A stretch of 19,938 nt of DNA, from the NCBI GenBank assembly GCA_013362385.1, contig JABFWC010000151.1, positions 1 through 19,938 of the forward strand, given 5' to 3'. Positions within the stretch are counted from its first letter, which is position 1. Every line of letters starts with the position of its first letter. Below, in pieces: positions 1 to 7,166 of the stretch. The translations under genes were made by a program, and so were the position numbers. The DNA comes from Pseudarthrobacter sp. GTDB taxonomy: Bacteria > Actinomycetota > Actinomycetes > Actinomycetales > Micrococcaceae. The notes under the pieces are model-generated. The model did no database searches, was not told the origin of the DNA, and saw nothing but the letters and a program-made list of their open reading frames with translations.

Positions 1-666
1 GCCGGCATCAAGGACGGTTCCACTGTGATGATCGGCGGGTTCGGCAACGCCGGCCAGCCGTTCGAACTGATCGACGCGCTGCTGGACTGCGGCGCCACGG
101 ACCTGACCGTGGTGAACAACAACGCCGGCCAGGGCGACCAGGGCCTGGCCCTGCTGATCAAGGAGGGCCGGGTGAAGAAGATGATCTGCTCCTTCCCGCG
201 GCAGTCCGATTCCTGGCACTTCGATGCCAAGTACAAGGCCGGGCAGATCGAGCTGGAACTGGTGCCCCAAGGCAACCTCGCCGAACGCATCCGCGCCGCC
301 GGTGCCGGAATCGGCGGGTTCTTCACCCCCACGGGCTACGGGACCATGCTCGCCGAGGGCAAGGAAACCCGGATCATCGACGGCCGCGGCCAGGTCTTCG
401 AGACGCCCATCCACGCCGACGTCGCCCTCATCAAGGCACTGAAAGCGGACGGCAAGGGCAACCTGGTGTACCGCAAGACCGCCCGGAACTTCGGCCCCAT
501 CATGGCCGCGGCCGCGAAGCACACCATCGCCCAGGTCTCCGAGATCGTCCCCACCGGCGGACTGGACCCGGAGAACGTGGTCACCCCCGGCATCTACGTC
601 AATACCATCGTCAAGGTTGCCGGCAGCGGCAACCCTTCTGCAAGCACAAAACCGAAGGTGGCCTGA
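1..666 (+). CDS. pcaI: 3-oxoadipate CoA-transferase subunit A (5' end outside window)
   Basis: Alpha subunit of succinyl-CoA:3-ketoadipate CoA-transferase, which moves CoA from succinyl-CoA to 3-oxoadipate in the penultimate step of the beta-ketoadipate pathway. The reading frame is open from base 1 and only a short N-terminus appears to be missing. The glycine-rich CoA-transferase family I motif GGFGNAG lies about 11 residues into the visible part, followed by the conserved VVNNNAG segment and a central GGFFTPTGYGT stretch, all typical of PcaI/AtoD/ScoA. The TGA at 664-666 is one base from the ATG of pcaJ, so the two subunits are almost certainly co-translated. PcaI rather than acetoacetate-specific ScoA is inferred from the PcaR-like regulator downstream and the pob genes in the same window; sequence alone does not fully separate these substrates. 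Confidence 0.93.
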   Translation, partial: AGIKDGSTVMIGGFGNAGQPFELIDALLDCGATDLTVVNNNAGQGDQGLALLIKEGRVKKMICSFPRQSDSWHFDAKYKAGQIELELVPQGNLAERIRAAGAGIGGFFTPTGYGTMLAEGKETRIIDGRGQVFETPIHADVALIKALKADGKGNLVYRKTARNFGPIMAAAAKHTIAQVSEIVPTGGLDPENVVTPGIYVNTIVKVAGSGNPSASTKPKVA

Positions 667-667
667 G

Positions 668-1345
668 ATGAGCCTCACCGAAACGTCCCTCCAAACCTCG
701 GCGACGCCCCTTGGCCGCGATGACCTCGCCCGGCTGGTGGCCAGGGACATTGCGCCCGGGTCCTTCGTGAACCTCGGGATCGGGCAGCCCACCCTGGTGT
801 CGAACTACCTCAGCGAGGAACAGAACATCACCCTCCACACGGAGAACGGGATGCTGGGCATGGGCCCGGAAGCCACCGGCGACGAGATCGACGAGGACCT
901 CATCAACGCCGGCAAGATCCCCGTCACCGAACTGCCCGGCGCCTCGTACTTCCACCACGCCGACTCGTTCGCGATCATGCGCGGCGGGCACCTGGACATC
1001 TGCGTCCTGGGCGCGTTCCAGGTCTCCGCCAACGGTGACCTGGCCAACTGGCATACCGGGGCACCCGGGGCAATTCCCGCCGTCGGCGGCGCCATGGACC
1101 TGGCCACCGGCGCCAAGGACGTCTTCGTCATGATGACCCTCCTCACCCGCGAAGGCGCCTCCAAGATCGTCGAATCCTGCACCTACCCGGTCACCGGCGT
1201 CAGCTGCGTCACCCGCGTCTACACCGACAAGGGCGTCTTCCTCACCGGCCCCGACGGCGTCACCGTCCGCGAAACCTTCGGCTGCACCCTCGAAGAACTC
1301 CAGGAACTGGTGCCCGTCCCGCTCAAGGCCGCCACCGCAGCCTGA
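668..1345 (+). CDS. pcaJ: 3-oxoadipate CoA-transferase subunit B
   Basis: Beta subunit of the CoA-transferase, 225 residues, a normal length. The catalytic glutamate of family I CoA-transferases is in the TENGMLGMG motif near residue 59; in this family it forms the glutamyl-CoA thioester intermediate. Other family features are VNLGIGQPTLV near the N-terminus, GGHLDICVLGAFQV in the middle and the MMTLLTREG region. The ATG at 668 is chosen because it follows the pcaI stop by one base; the frame stays open upstream to 617, but that part overlaps pcaI and has no family similarity. It works as a complex with PcaI in the cytoplasm. The pcaR-like gene follows after a 24-base gap, consistent with one transcript. 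Confidence 0.94.
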   Translation: MSLTETSLQTSATPLGRDDLARLVARDIAPGSFVNLGIGQPTLVSNYLSEEQNITLHTENGMLGMGPEATGDEIDEDLINAGKIPVTELPGASYFHHADSFAIMRGGHLDICVLGAFQVSANGDLANWHTGAPGAIPAVGGAMDLATGAKDVFVMMTLLTREGASKIVESCTYPVTGVSCVTRVYTDKGVFLTGPDGVTVRETFGCTLEELQELVPVPLKAATAA

Positions 1346-1369
1346 GGCCGGGCCCTAGGATTGGTAACC

Positions 1370-2182
1370 ATGACCGACGCCGCAGGTACCGATACCCAGT
1401 CCGCCCCGCAGGCCAGCGACCAGTACGTCCAGTCGCTGGCCCGGGGCCTGGCGGTGATCCGCGCCTTCGACGCCGAACGCCCGGTCATGACGCTTTCCGA
1501 GGTGGCCGCCCGCACTGGGCTCACGCGCGCCACCGCACGCCGGTTCCTGCACACCCTGGTGGAGCTGGGCTACGTACGCACGGACGGCAAGACCTTCGCC
1601 CTGACCGCGAAGGTCCTCCAGCTGGGGTATGCGTACCTCTCCGGGCTGTCGCTGCCGCAGCTCGCGCAGCCGCACCTGGAGGAACTGTCCCTCAAGCTGG
1701 GGGAGTCCACGTCCGCGGCCGTCCTGGACGGCACCGACATCGCCTACATCGCCCGGGTGACCACACGCCGGATCATGACCATCGGCATCACGGTGGGCAC
1801 CCGCTTCCCTGCCTATGCCACGTCCATGGGTCGCGTGCTGCTCGCAGCGCTCCCGCCTGCCGACCTCAAGGCGTACCTGGCCGCGGCGGAGATTAAGCCG
1901 CTCACCCCCCGTGCCCTGGGAACAGTGCCGGAGCTGCTGGCCGTGCTGGACACCGTGCGGGCACAGGGGTGGTGCGTGCTGAACCAGGAGCTGGAACTGG
2001 GGCTGATGTCCGTTGCCGCCCCGGTGTACGACGGGTCCAGGGTGGTGGCGGCCGTGAATGTATCCCTGCAGGCGCAGTCCGTGGAGGCCAAGCCGGACCC
2101 GGACGACTACCTGGCATCCGTGGCGCAGGAGATCAAAGCGACGGCGGCCCTCATCTCGGCGGACCTTACCGCCCGCGGCTAG
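1370..2182 (+). CDS. pcaR: IclR-family regulator, PcaR/PobR subgroup
   Basis: Transcriptional regulator of 270 residues with an N-terminal winged helix-turn-helix (about residues 20-85; recognition region RATARRFLHTLVELGY) and a C-terminal IclR effector domain containing the FPAYATSMGRVLLAALP segment typical of the PcaR/PcaU/PobR group. The start is set at ATG 1370, nine bases after AGGA at 1357-1360; an in-frame TTG at 1361 would overlap this ribosome site. Directly after pcaIJ it is expected to control the beta-ketoadipate operon, probably in response to 3-oxoadipate or protocatechuate; the effector is not visible from sequence. It resembles the regulator at 4780-5559 closely in the DNA-binding helix. 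The symbol rests on family and position. Confidence 0.85.
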   Translation: MTDAAGTDTQSAPQASDQYVQSLARGLAVIRAFDAERPVMTLSEVAARTGLTRATARRFLHTLVELGYVRTDGKTFALTAKVLQLGYAYLSGLSLPQLAQPHLEELSLKLGESTSAAVLDGTDIAYIARVTTRRIMTIGITVGTRFPAYATSMGRVLLAALPPADLKAYLAAAEIKPLTPRALGTVPELLAVLDTVRAQGWCVLNQELELGLMSVAAPVYDGSRVVAAVNVSLQAQSVEAKPDPDDYLASVAQEIKATAALISADLTARG

Positions 2183-2290
2183 GCGTCCCCGCTGCGCAGC
2201 CAACCCGGCTTTCGCTGCGCAGGGACAGTCCCTGCGCAGTGAGTCGAAGATTCAGCGCGCAGCCCCGTACGTCTAGGCCCGGGGTAAGAC
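2183..2290. repeat. Intergenic palindrome cluster (three CTGCGCAG copies)
   Basis: The spacer after pcaR holds three copies of the self-complementary octamer CTGCGCAG at 2192-2199, 2215-2222 and 2232-2239. The last two form the ends of a perfect 12+1+12 inverted repeat (CTGCGCAGGGAC at 2215-2226, its complement at 2228-2239). Pairing continues outward past one G/T position. It could be a REP-like intergenic repeat, an extra termination or processing hairpin for the pca transcript, or a protein-binding site. Whether it is repeated elsewhere in the genome cannot be seen here. Confidence 0.6.
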
Positions 2291-2293
2291 ACA

Positions 2294-2330
2294 AAGGAAC
2301 GACGGCGGGTGCTTCCCGCCGTCGTTCCTT
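2294..2330. terminator. Bidirectional hairpin terminator between pcaR and the MHS transporter
   Basis: A perfect 14-base stem (GGAACGACGGCGGG at 2296-2309, complement at 2315-2328) closes a five-base loop TGCTT, and two flanking A/T pairs extend it to 16 pairs. The A-rich left flank and T-containing right flank give short U runs on both strands. It sits between two convergent stop codons (2182 and 2359), so it can terminate both transcripts. Confidence 0.85.
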
Positions 2331-2358
2331 CCTGTATGTCCTTCCCGCCCTGGCGCTG

Positions 2359-3696
2359 CTACCGCACGGGGTTGCCCAGCTGGCGCAGCGGCGTCTTGGC
2401 GGTTTCGCGTGCCCACAGCGCACCGGCCACCGCCAGGACCGATGATCCGGCGACAATCCATGCGGCCGGACCCCAGTTGGCCTTTTCGGCGCCGACCAGC
2501 GCGGTGCCAAGCAGCGGGGTGAAGCCGGCGCAGAGGATGCCGATCTGGAGCCCGATCGCCATGCCGGAGTAGCGCACCTTGACGTTGAAAAGTTCGGCGA
2601 ACCATGCCGGGTAGATCGCGTTGGACATCGCGTAGGTTCCGGCGGTGATCAGGGTGCTGGTGAGGAAGATCATCGGGATGTTTCCCGTCGAGATGACCGA
2701 GAAATACACGAAGATCATGGCTCCGGAACCCAGGACGCCGCCGATGAAGATGGGACGGCGGCCGAAGGTATCGGACAGCCGGGCCGCGAGCGGCTGGCTT
2801 GCGATGGCCAGGACGTTGCCCAGGATGCTGACCCAGAGCATGGTGGAGGCGGGAACGCCCACGGATACGGCGTAGGCCAGGCCGAAGGACTGCATGAACG
2901 TGTTGGTGACTGTCTCGAAGGACATCAGGGCCACCTGGAAGAACTGTGCCGGGTGGGTCTGGAACATCTTGGCGAACGGCAGCTTCACCAGTTCGCCGTG
3001 GTCGTGCTTTTCCTCGAAGACTTCCGGCTCCTCCAGCGAGCGGCGCACCAGGTACGCGACGATGAGCACGATGATGGAGAGCCAGAACGGGATGCGCCAG
3101 CCCCAGGCGATCCGGTCGGCCTCGCTCATGGCAGCCACGGGCAGGAACGCCAGGGACGCCAGCACGATGCCTGCGGAGATGCCGCTCATGGCGAAGCTGG
3201 CGAAGAAGCCGCGGCGGCCTTCCGGCGCTTCCTCGGTGGACATGGCCGAGGCGCCGGCTGTCTCCGCCCCGGCGGACAGGCCCTGCATGAGGCGCAGCAG
3301 CACCAGCAGGGCAGGGGCCCAGTAGCCGGCGGCGTTGAAATCGGGGAGGGCGCCAATCAGGAACGTGGCACTGCCCATCAGGACGAGGGTGAGCACCAGC
3401 GTGTTCTTGCGGCCGATCTTGTCGCCAAGGTGGCCGAACACCACCGCGCCGAACGGGCGGGCCACGTAGGCGACGCCGAAGGTGGCGAAGGACGCGATCA
3501 GCGCCACGGTTGCGTCGCCGGCCGGGAAGAAGATCTTCGAGAAGACGAGTGAGGCGGCGGTGGCGTAGATGAAGAAGTCGTAGTATTCCAGGGCGCCGCC
3601 GAGGAAGGCGGCCAGCGCCGCCTTTTTGGCGCGCCTGAGCCGGCGCTGCGCCTCCGGCGTGGACTGGGCCTGGGCTCCTGCTGCGATATCGGTCAT
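2359..3696 (-). CDS. MFS transporter, metabolite:H+ symporter (MHS) family, probable shikimate/quinate-type importer
   Basis: Inner-membrane proton symporter of 445 residues with the 12-helix MHS/ShiA/ProP-like pattern. Visible family marks are GALEYYDFFIYATAA in helix 1, the loop 2-3 motif GHLGDKIGRKNTLV, the charged RLMQGLSAGAE segment, and a second loop motif SDTFGRRPIFIGG in the C-terminal half. ATG at 3696 is preferred because GGAAGGAAC lies at 3703-3711 just upstream; an in-frame GTG at 3711 would sit on that ribosome site. The gene is divergent from the dehydrogenase at 3831, which suggests it imports the dehydrogenase substrate (shikimate, quinate or dehydroshikimate). MHS members also carry dicarboxylates, betaines and protocatechuate, so the substrate is inferred. 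Confidence 0.88.
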   Translation of the reverse strand: MTDIAAGAQAQSTPEAQRRLRRAKKAALAAFLGGALEYYDFFIYATAASLVFSKIFFPAGDATVALIASFATFGVAYVARPFGAVVFGHLGDKIGRKNTLVLTLVLMGSATFLIGALPDFNAAGYWAPALLVLLRLMQGLSAGAETAGASAMSTEEAPEGRRGFFASFAMSGISAGIVLASLAFLPVAAMSEADRIAWGWRIPFWLSIIVLIVAYLVRRSLEEPEVFEEKHDHGELVKLPFAKMFQTHPAQFFQVALMSFETVTNTFMQSFGLAYAVSVGVPASTMLWVSILGNVLAIASQPLAARLSDTFGRRPIFIGGVLGSGAMIFVYFSVISTGNIPMIFLTSTLITAGTYAMSNAIYPAWFAELFNVKVRYSGMAIGLQIGILCAGFTPLLGTALVGAEKANWGPAAWIVAGSSVLAVAGALWARETAKTPLRQLGNPVR

Positions 3697-3830
3697 GGGG
3701 GTTCCTTCCACGCTGAAGGTGGGAATTTTTTCCTACTTTGTACGCAATGCGAACAGGTGTGCGAGATGCGCCTGAAAAGAGGATACTAGCCGGTGACCCC
3801 AATCACAATGCCGTCCGCGAAAGGTGCACC
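3697..3830. promoter_or_regulatory. Divergent promoter region of transporter and dehydrogenase
   Basis: This 134-base gap must carry promoters for both genes. On the plus strand GATACT at 3782-3787 is a plausible -10, without a good -35. Upstream are the small dyad CGCA-A-TGCG (3743-3751) and a second ATGCG at 3766-3770, roughly two helical turns apart, placed where an IclR-type regulator could bind. A further dyad GGAA-TTTT-TTCC lies at 3722-3733 near the transporter start. None is strong enough to name an operator. Confidence 0.4.
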
Positions 3831-4667
3831 ATGGAACCCTGCGCAGAAGCCTCCCGCCTGGTCCTGATCGGCTCAGCCGCCTCGAAGGCGATGTCCCCGG
3901 GCCTGTGGAACCCCGTGCTGCAAAAACTCCGCAACGGCTGGGCCTACGAGGCATGGGATGTGGCACCCGACGGCGACCTGGCAGCGATCCGCCGCCGGCT
4001 CCTGGAACCTGGCATCGTCGCGGCCAATGTCACCATGCCGCACAAGCACTGGGCGGCGGAAACGGCGGACGAAGCAACAGATCCCGTCCGGCGAAGCGGC
4101 GCGTGCAACCTGCTGGTCCGGCAGGGAAAGGAGCTCGTCGGGCATAACACGGACATCACGGCGGTGAGCGTGCTGCTCGGCGGGCAGTTCCAGCGTCACG
4201 CCCTGCTGCTTGGGGCCGGTGGAGCGGCCAGGGCAGTCCTGGTGGCGATCAGCGGAAACGTCGGGACGGTTTCCATTACCGACCGCGATCCCCGGGCCGC
4301 GCAGGAGCTGCTCGATCTCGCCGGCGGCCTCGGCGTCGACGCCCGGATCGTCACCTGGCTGCAGGCGCAGGACCTGGCCGCCGGTGTCTCATTGGTGGTC
4401 AACGCAACGCCCATCGGCAAAGACGCCGCCGATGCGCCGGCCTGGGGCGGGAAGCCGCTTGCTCCTGATGCCTTGTTGTATGACTTCGTGTACGCCGGAC
4501 ACACCACCGCGAGTATTGCCCGGGCCTGTGAGCTGGGCATCCGCTTCGTGGACGGGTGGGACCACCTCCGCGAGCAGGCCGTGGCCATGGTGCCCCTCCT
4601 GGGGCTTGACGGACAGGCGACCGTGCTGCTGCAGCAGACGCTGGGGCAGTTGCGCGCAGCCTCCTGA
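3831..4667 (+). CDS. Shikimate/quinate dehydrogenase-like protein (AroE family, probably catabolic)
   Basis: Cytoplasmic oxidoreductase of 278 residues, the usual AroE length. The N-terminal substrate domain has the Ser/Ser substrate pattern (SAASKAMSPGLWN, residues 15-27), NVTMPHK with the catalytic Lys72, Asn93 and the GHNTD motif with catalytic Asp108. The Rossmann fold starts with GAGGAARAV (128-136). After the second strand the sequence is TDRD with Asp151, where NADP-dependent biosynthetic AroE has NRT; an Asp here is expected to favour NAD. NATPIG follows at the usual place. ATG 3831 follows an AAAGG ribosome site and begins right before the conserved domain. Divergence from an MHS transporter and an IclR gene downstream point to shikimate/quinate use rather than aromatic amino acid synthesis. 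Exact substrate uncertain. Confidence 0.82.
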   Translation: MEPCAEASRLVLIGSAASKAMSPGLWNPVLQKLRNGWAYEAWDVAPDGDLAAIRRRLLEPGIVAANVTMPHKHWAAETADEATDPVRRSGACNLLVRQGKELVGHNTDITAVSVLLGGQFQRHALLLGAGGAARAVLVAISGNVGTVSITDRDPRAAQELLDLAGGLGVDARIVTWLQAQDLAAGVSLVVNATPIGKDAADAPAWGGKPLAPDALLYDFVYAGHTTASIARACELGIRFVDGWDHLREQAVAMVPLLGLDGQATVLLQQTLGQLRAAS

Positions 4668-4702
4668 CGGCGCTCGTAACCCGCGCCGGCTCAGCAGCTT
4701 CG

Positions 4703-4760
4703 CCGATATGATCGGACAGGCGCGCCCGGCGGATCCGTACGGGTGCCCCGACCCGTCGGG
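4703..4760 (+). promoter_or_regulatory. Candidate promoter and leader structure of the second IclR gene
   Basis: TATGAT at 4707-4712 resembles a -10 box and is embedded in a 5+3+5 dyad (CCGAT at 4703-4707, ATCGG at 4711-4715). Further on, ACGGGT/ACCCGT (4739-4744, 4751-4756) and CCCGA/TCGGG (4747-4751, 4756-4760) are mutually exclusive small stems, the second ending at the purine-rich ribosome site. No convincing -35 is seen. An autoregulatory site is possible. Confidence 0.3.
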
Positions 4761-4779
4761 AGAGGAAACGGCAACGTCC

Positions 4780-5559
4780 ATGGAGGAGCAGGCAGCCTAC
4801 TTCGTGAAGTCGGTGGAGAAGGCCTTCGATGTGCTGCTCGCCTTCACCGCCGACCAGCCGCGGCTTACCGTGTCGCAGGTGGCCGCCAGGGCCGGGATGA
4901 CCCGGGCTTCGGCGCGCCGGTTCCTGCTGACCCTGGCCGACCTTGGCTACCTCCGCGCCGAAGGCCAGGCCTTTGAACTGACGGCCCGGTCGCTGGACGT
5001 CGGCCGCGCCTACCTGGCCGGCCTCACCCTGCCCGGAGTGGCGGAGCCGCACCTCAAGCAACTGGCCGAGGACCTGAACGAAACCACCGCCCTGTGCATC
5101 CTCGACGGCGGCGACGTGGTCTACGTCGCCTGCGTGCCGTCGCCGCGGCTGCTGAGCGTTTCGATCACCGTGGGCACCCGGTTCCCCGCCTGGGCCACGT
5201 CCATGGGCCGGGTGCTCCTTGCCGGGCTGCCCACGGCCCGGTTCGAGGAGTATCTAAGTACGGTGCAGCTACGCCGCTTCACTGACCACTCCATCGGCAG
5301 CACCGAGGACCTGAGGGCCGAAGTGGAAGCGGCCCGGACACGGGGCTGGTCCATGGTTTCCCAGGAACTCGAGGAAGGCCTGCGCGGCGTCGCCGTCCCG
5401 GTCCGCCGGGGGAATGAGGTGGTAGCAGCGGCCAACGTTTCGCTGCAGACCCACCGCGCCGCCGCCCAGGACATCGAAGCCTCGGTCCTTCCCGCGCTCC
5501 TGGAAACGGCGCGGCGCATCGCCCTCGATTACGGCGGCCCGGTACACGCCGCCGGATAA
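4780..5559 (+). CDS. IclR-family regulator, PcaR/PobR subgroup (paralogue of 1370-2182)
   Basis: Regulator of 259 residues with N-terminal winged helix-turn-helix (about residues 8-72; recognition region RASARRFLLTLADLGY) and an IclR effector domain including FPAWATSMGRVLLAGLP. Domain order and many residues match the pcaR-like protein of this window, so the two are related paralogues. ATG 4780 gives the normal short N-terminus; the frame is open far upstream and an ATG at 4708 is possible, but those residues look like translated leader. The GGGAGAGG ribosome site (4758-4765) is 14 bases away, longer than usual. It lies 112 bases after the dehydrogenase and probably controls that gene and the divergent transporter. 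The effector is unknown, possibly shikimate, quinate or protocatechuate. Confidence 0.85.
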   Translation: MEEQAAYFVKSVEKAFDVLLAFTADQPRLTVSQVAARAGMTRASARRFLLTLADLGYLRAEGQAFELTARSLDVGRAYLAGLTLPGVAEPHLKQLAEDLNETTALCILDGGDVVYVACVPSPRLLSVSITVGTRFPAWATSMGRVLLAGLPTARFEEYLSTVQLRRFTDHSIGSTEDLRAEVEAARTRGWSMVSQELEEGLRGVAVPVRRGNEVVAAANVSLQTHRAAAQDIEASVLPALLETARRIALDYGGPVHAAG

Positions 5560-5673
5560 CTGTTTGCCACCAAGCCTGCCGCCCCACTCCCGCAGCAGTC
5601 CGCGGGGATCTAGACTCAAGCCAGCGCGTGCAGCAGAGCCGCCGCCGCGCTCGTCAGGAAGGGGAGTCGGCGG

Positions 5674-6846
5674 GTGAAATTGGGCATTCCGCGGGAACGG
5701 CGGGAGGGCGAACGGCGCGTTGCGGCCACCCCGGACACTGTGAAGCAGCTGGCCGGCATGGGCCTGGAGGTCCTGGTGGAGGCCGGCGCCGGGGAGGCTG
5801 CCGGGCACCCGGACCAGGACTACCGGCAGGCCGGCGCGGCCATCGTCCCCCTGCTGGACCCCGGCTCCCTCAACGTTTTCGCCCACGTCCGGCCCCTGGA
5901 CCCGCACACAGCCGCCGCCCTGCCACGGGGAGCCGTGACGGTTGGCCTGGCGTCGCCGTCGTCCGAGCTGCCCACCGTGCAGGCGCTCGCGGACGCCGGC
6001 GTGAGCTCCTTCGCGCTGGAGCTGGTGCCGCGCATCTCGCGGGCGCAGTCCATGGATGCCCTCAGCTCCCAGGCGCTCGTTGCCGGCTACCGCTGCGTCC
6101 TTGAGGCGGCCATCCGCCTGCCCCGGTTCTTCCCGTTGTACATGACGGCCGCGGGCACCGTCCCGCCCGCCCGGGTGCTGGTCCTTGGGGCCGGCGTCGC
6201 GGGGCTTCAGGCCATCGGCACTGCGAAGCGGCTGGGGGCGCGGGTTTTTGCCAACGACATCCGGCCCGCCTCGGCAGACGAGGTGGCCTCGATGGGCGGC
6301 ACCTTCATCCGGCTCGACCTTGAGACGGCGGAGGCCGCCGGCGGCTACGCCCGGCAGCTGAGCTCCGACGCCGGCACGCGGCAGCGGCAACTGCTGGCCC
6401 CGCATGTGGCCCAGGCGGACGTTTTGATTACGACGGCGGCGGTCCCCGGCCGTCCCGCGCCCCTCCTGGTGACCCGGGAGATGGTGCAGGGCATGCGCAC
6501 GGGATCCGTCGTCGTCGACCTCGCCGCCGAGTCCGGCGGCAACGTGGAGGGGTCGGTGCCCGGCCAGGACATCCCCATCCCCACCGCGGACGGCACCGGG
6601 GTAGTGACGCTGGTGGGCCTGAAGGACCCGGCCTCGGCGATGGCGTCGGACGCCTCCCGCCTCTACGCCAAGAACGTGGCGAACCTGCTGGCACTGCTGG
6701 TCCGCGACGGCGCGCCCGCGCTCGACTTCAACGACGAGGTGGTGGCCGGCGCCTGCCTGACGCACGATGGAACGGTCCGGCATCAGCCCACGGCCGCGCT
6801 CCTGGCGGAACGGGCAGCGGCCACGGCGCGGGAAGGAGCGCTCTGA
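5674..6846 (+). CDS. pntAA: NAD(P) transhydrogenase subunit alpha part 1 (NAD(H)-binding domain I)
   Basis: Soluble NAD(H)-binding subunit of proton-translocating transhydrogenase, 390 residues. It belongs to the alanine dehydrogenase/PNT family: N-terminal MKLGIPRERREGERRVA, then a Rossmann fold with GAGVAGLQAIG and an acidic strand end (ANDIRPA) that suits NAD rather than NADP, then the EAAGGYA loop, VLITTAAVPGRPAP and the VDLAAESGGNVEG motif. The start is GTG 5674, seven bases after the strong site AGGAAGGGGAG (5656-5666). Its TGA overlaps the next ATG by one base, as expected for subunits made in equal amounts. The split alpha subunit (two polypeptides) is the arrangement known from Rhodospirillum rubrum and many actinobacteria. 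Confidence 0.92.
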   Translation: MKLGIPRERREGERRVAATPDTVKQLAGMGLEVLVEAGAGEAAGHPDQDYRQAGAAIVPLLDPGSLNVFAHVRPLDPHTAAALPRGAVTVGLASPSSELPTVQALADAGVSSFALELVPRISRAQSMDALSSQALVAGYRCVLEAAIRLPRFFPLYMTAAGTVPPARVLVLGAGVAGLQAIGTAKRLGARVFANDIRPASADEVASMGGTFIRLDLETAEAAGGYARQLSSDAGTRQRQLLAPHVAQADVLITTAAVPGRPAPLLVTREMVQGMRTGSVVVDLAAESGGNVEGSVPGQDIPIPTADGTGVVTLVGLKDPASAMASDASRLYAKNVANLLALLVRDGAPALDFNDEVVAGACLTHDGTVRHQPTAALLAERAAATAREGAL

Positions 6847-7166
6847 TGGACGGCATGGCCCTGCTGACGGTCACTGTGCTGGCGGTGTTCGTCGGCTTCG
6901 AGGTGGTGTCCAAGGTGTCCAGCACCCTGCACACGCCCCTGATGTCCGGCGCCAACGCCATCCACGGCATCATCCTGGTGGGCGCCATCATCGTGGCCGG
7001 CCAGGCAACGGAGCCGCTGGTCCTGGCTGTGGCGCTGCTCGCCGTCGTCCTTGCCACCGCCAACCTGGTGGGCGGCTTCGTGGTGACGGACCGGATGCTG
7101 CACATGTTCCATGCCAGGAAGGACGTCGCCCGGACCGGGGCAGCGCAGAAGGCGGACGGCAAATGA
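6846..7166 (+). CDS. pntAB: NAD(P) transhydrogenase subunit alpha part 2 (membrane)
   Basis: Small membrane subunit of 106 residues with about three hydrophobic helices (near residues 4-20, 39-57 and 59-80). The TLHTPLMSGANAIHGIILVGA segment is the hallmark of this subunit. It starts with ATG overlapping the pntAA stop by one base and ends in an ATGA overlap with pntB, so all three cistrons are translationally coupled. With the N-terminal half of PntB it forms the proton channel (domain II). Confidence 0.92.
   Translation: MDGMALLTVTVLAVFVGFEVVSKVSSTLHTPLMSGANAIHGIILVGAIIVAGQATEPLVLAVALLAVVLATANLVGGFVVTDRMLHMFHARKDVARTGAAQKADGK

Noticed and set aside
2273..3802. Long minus-strand open frame in another phase of the MHS transporter (509 codons)
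   Set aside because: The product is an Arg/Pro/Gly-rich shadow and it crosses the terminator hairpin and the divergent promoter region.
4210..5559. A 449-residue fusion upstream of the second IclR regulator
   Set aside because: The upstream part is an out-of-frame copy of the dehydrogenase gene; the IclR domain starts about ten residues after ATG 4780.
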